A stretch of 64,000 nt of DNA from Epilithonimonas lactis (GTDB taxonomy: Bacteria; Bacteroidota; Bacteroidia; Flavobacteriales; Weeksellaceae). Positions 61,981 to 64,000 of this stretch are shown here, one piece after another. The notes under the pieces are model-generated. The model saw nothing but the letters and a program-made list of their open reading frames with translations. It was not told the DNA's origin and ran no database searches. Location: the NCBI RefSeq assembly GCF_900110605.1, contig NZ_FOFI01000002.1, positions 1 through 64,000 of the forward strand, read 5' to 3'. Position 1 is the first letter of the stretch, and each line of letters opens with the position of its first letter. The translations under genes and the position numbers were made by a program.

Positions 61981-63309
61981 ATGAACCATCAACCGGTTGA
62001 AGGTTTTTCCAAATTGTCAAAACAGGGAAAAATCGATTGGCTAATCAAAGAATATCTCGACGGAAACAAAGAACACGAAACGGTTCTTACTCAATATTGG
62101 AACGAAAATCCAGACCTGCAAAAGCTGCACGACGAATTCTCGGAAAACACAATTTCCAATTTCTTTATGCCTTACGGAATTGCTCCAAACTTCCTGATAG
62201 ACGGAAAATTATTGGCACTTCCAATGGCGGTTGAAGAAAGTTCTGTGGTGGCGGCGGCGAGTAAAGCGGCCAAATTCTGGATTGACAAAGGCGGTTTCAA
62301 AACGACGATTATCAATACAGAAAAACTGGGTCACACGCATTTTATCTTTAAGACCGAGGCTCATAAACTGTTGCATTTTTTCAATTTCAAACTGAAGAAA
62401 AAATTGTTAGAGGCCACGGAAGATATTACCAAAAATATGCGCAACCGTGGTGGCGGAATTCTGAATATCAAACTCATCGACAAAACGGCTGAGCTAGAAG
62501 ATTATTTCCAATTGAAAGCGAGTTTTGATACCGTGGATTCTATGGGCGCGAATTTCATTAATTCTTGTCTGGAACAATTCGGCAAAACTTTGAAGGAAGA
62601 AGTTGCCAACGAGGAAAGTTTCTCTCAGGAAGAAAAGGATTCGTTGCAAATCGTAATGAATATCCTATCCAATTACACACCAGATTGCATCGTAAGAGCC
62701 GAAGTTTCCTGCAAAATTGAAGATTTGAAAGATGACAGCGGGATTTCCAACGAAGAATTTGCGTGGAAATTCAAACGTGCGGTGACAATTGCAGAAATCG
62801 AACCTTACAGAGCGACGACGCACAACAAAGGGATTATGAATGGTGTTGATGCTGTGGTCATCGCGACTGGAAATGATTTCCGAGCTACGGAAGCTTGTGC
62901 GCACGCTTATGCCGCAAGAAACGGAAAATATTCTTCGTTGACACATTGCACCACAGACAACGGGATTTTCAGATTTTGGATTGACTTGCCGATTTCGGTG
63001 GGTGTAGTTGGTGGTTTGACGAATCTTCATCCATTGGTGAAATTCTCTTTGGCACTTCTTGGAAAGCCATCTGCTCAGGAATTGATGAGTATTTTGGCGG
63101 TTTCAGGTTTGGCGCAGAACTTTGGAGCGCTTCGCTCATTGGTGACAACGGGAATCCAGAAAGGTCATATGAAAATGCATCTTTTCAATATTTTGAATCA
63201 ATTTGGTGCGACAGAAGAGGAGAAACAGCATTTTGTGACCTATTTCAAAGACAAAACGGTGAGCCATCACGAGGTGATTGCGGAATTGGAAAAATTGAGA
63301 AATAGATAG
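61981..63309 (+). CDS. mvaA: Hydroxymethylglutaryl-CoA reductase, class II type
   Basis: 442 residues: FFMPYGIAPNFLIDGKLLALPMAVEESSVVAAASKAAKF at the start (split motif, with the catalytic glutamate in EESS), GVDAVVIATGNDFRATEACAHAYAA around the middle and HLFNILNQFGA near the end. It belongs to the class II (bacterial) HMG-CoA reductases. In Flavobacteriia it is thought to make mevalonate for isoprenoids. It is followed by small membrane-protein genes on the same strand. A TATCTTTA near 61876 is a weak promoter candidate. Confidence 0.94.
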   Translation: MNHQPVEGFSKLSKQGKIDWLIKEYLDGNKEHETVLTQYWNENPDLQKLHDEFSENTISNFFMPYGIAPNFLIDGKLLALPMAVEESSVVAAASKAAKFWIDKGGFKTTIINTEKLGHTHFIFKTEAHKLLHFFNFKLKKKLLEATEDITKNMRNRGGGILNIKLIDKTAELEDYFQLKASFDTVDSMGANFINSCLEQFGKTLKEEVANEESFSQEEKDSLQIVMNILSNYTPDCIVRAEVSCKIEDLKDDSGISNEEFAWKFKRAVTIAEIEPYRATTHNKGIMNGVDAVVIATGNDFRATEACAHAYAARNGKYSSLTHCTTDNGIFRFWIDLPISVGVVGGLTNLHPLVKFSLALLGKPSAQELMSILAVSGLAQNFGALRSLVTTGIQKGHMKMHLFNILNQFGATEEEKQHFVTYFKDKTVSHHEVIAELEKLRNR

Positions 63310-63313
63310 ATTT

Positions 63314-63484
63314 ATGTACGGAATTTTATTGTCGTCGTTTATTTTGCTCTTTGGGATATTTTTAAAATTCACAAAGGACCCAGGATTTGCAAATGTCAAG
63401 AGGTTTTCTTGGCTATTCATTGTTTTAGGATTGCTAACAGTTACAGGAAAACTTATTATTTTATATCAAAAAGGAGAATTATAA
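63314..63484 (+). CDS. Small membrane protein, 56 residues
   Basis: Read by hand: ATG at 63314 and TAA at 63482-63484. Two membrane helices, MYGILLSSFILLFGIFLKF and FSWLFIVLGLLTVTGKLIIL, joined by a short polar loop (TKDPGFANVKR). I do not recognise a family. It lies four bases after HMG-CoA reductase and three before the DUF423 gene, so it is surely in one transcript with them. Confidence 0.75.
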   Translation: MYGILLSSFILLFGIFLKFTKDPGFANVKRFSWLFIVLGLLTVTGKLIILYQKGEL

Positions 63485-63487
63485 ATT

Positions 63488-63874
63488 ATGAAAAACTTAA
63501 CTCTGATCATTGGCGGAATCTACGGTTTGCTATCCGTAGTTCTTGGCGCATTTGGTGCGCACGCCTTCAAAAAAATATTATCAATCGAAAGACTGGAAAG
63601 CTTTGAAACAGGCGTTCGTTATCAAATGTACGCAGCGTTTTTCCTTTTGATTGTCGGTTATATTTTAAAATTCGAAACGACTTCTGAAAAATGGATTTCC
63701 ATCCTGATGATCGCCGGAACTTTTATATTTTCTGTGAGCATTTATTGTCTGGCTTTTCAGGATGTTTGGGGCGTAAATTTGAAATTCCTTGGACCGATCA
63801 CGCCACTTGGAGGTTTGTTTATGATCATCAGTTGGGGAATGTTGATCTGGTATTTTGCTAAGGCTAAATTTTAA
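63488..63874 (+). CDS. DUF423 family membrane protein
   Basis: 128 residues with four membrane helices. The family start is clear (LTLIIGGIYGLLSVVLGAFGAHAFKK), followed by SFETGVRYQMYAAFFLLIVG and a C-terminal LGPITPLGGLFMIISWGMLIW. Function unknown; it resembles YgdD. Normal length. Confidence 0.92.
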   Translation: MKNLTLIIGGIYGLLSVVLGAFGAHAFKKILSIERLESFETGVRYQMYAAFFLLIVGYILKFETTSEKWISILMIAGTFIFSVSIYCLAFQDVWGVNLKFLGPITPLGGLFMIISWGMLIWYFAKAKF

Positions 63875-63883
63875 TCAAACCTC

Positions 63884-64000
63884 ATGTTCTTCATCTTCGG
63901 AATCAAAACCAAACTCGTAGGAAAAGAAGACCGTAAAGTCCTGAAAAATGGCTTTATGGCAAATGCTATTGTGTCGATTTACAAAAATTATTTCGAATTG
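63884..64000 (+). CDS. Partial protein at the right edge
   Basis: Starts ATG at 63884 and is open for 39 codons to the edge (MFFIFGIKTKLVGKEDRKV, then LKNGFMANAIVSIYKNYFEL). The short distance from DUF423 (nine bases) and composition support a real gene. The first residues resemble small zinc-ribbon-type proteins, but the part shown is too short to say. Confidence 0.55.
   Translation, partial: MFFIFGIKTKLVGKEDRKVLKNGFMANAIVSIYKNYFEL

Overview
The window reads as a piece of a Bacteroidota chromosome, most likely Weeksellaceae (Chryseobacterium, Epilithonimonas or a close relative). The grounds are the 5' end of a flavobacterial 16S rRNA gene, promoters of the TAnnTTTG type, the type IX secretion (T9SS) translocon gene sprA, three proteins with T9SS type A C-termini, AT-rich spacers, and lipid and nucleotide genes typical of Flavobacteriia. 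There is no prophage, integrase, transposase or CRISPR array. The content is mainly housekeeping, with some accessory genes and many dispersed intergenic repeats.

Layout. 1-970: start of a 16S gene (minus strand) behind three tandem TAnnTTTG promoters and a palindrome-rich stretch with a DnaA-box-like site. 970-14500 (minus): VanZ-like protein, gcvH, sprA, ruvA, a leucine-rich repeat protein between two near-identical terminators, malic enzyme, an N-acetylglucosamine kinase-like protein. 14764-18542 (plus): GtrA, PlsC, sugar MFS transporter, DUF3810 zincin. 18597-24787 (mostly minus): a possible 53-aa gene, tRNA-Met, thioredoxin-like protein, small membrane protein, T9SS cargo, clpX, HIT, greA. 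24886-30674: degenerate Rieske lipoprotein and dtd (plus), then SIMPL, folB, nadA, gmk, yicC (minus). 30826-38713 (plus): CotH-like T9SS protein, lpxK, purine nucleoside phosphorylase, a thioredoxin gene with an in-frame stop, dinB, a liquefying-type alpha-amylase, a VOC protein. 38795-43930: deoC and an Lrp/AsnC regulator (minus), a secreted amylase (plus), an SRPBCC protein (minus). 44250-52457 (mostly plus): M3 peptidase, YwqK-like repeats, YchJ-like, VF530, SGNH hydrolase, DinB-like, LprI, hutH, DUF2059 and a frameshifted acetyltransferase. 52458-61814: carboxypeptidase-regulatory-domain protein, a 21-bp repeat array with a heptad reading, DODA-type dioxygenase, YceI, TonB-dependent receptor, the TIGR03915/TIGR03916 pair with a gene between them, and a class III Fic protein behind an unknown partner. 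61981-64000: class II HMG-CoA reductase and small membrane proteins.

Genes that plausibly work together: SprA exports the type A cargo (20525, CotH-like, secreted amylase); the two amylases suggest external and internal alpha-glucan breakdown; deoC and the purine phosphorylase both serve nucleoside salvage; TIGR03915 and TIGR03916 form a predicted DNA repair or modification pair.

The most interesting unexplained items are (1) a dispersed imperfect-palindrome element whose outer stem changes on both sides together between copies, (2) the indel-free 21-bp array at 53811-54006, (3) the unknown gene paired with the Fic protein, (4) the unknown gene between the two DNA repair partners, and (5) a possible small gene at 18597-18758. 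All assignments come from reading the sequence, without database searches.
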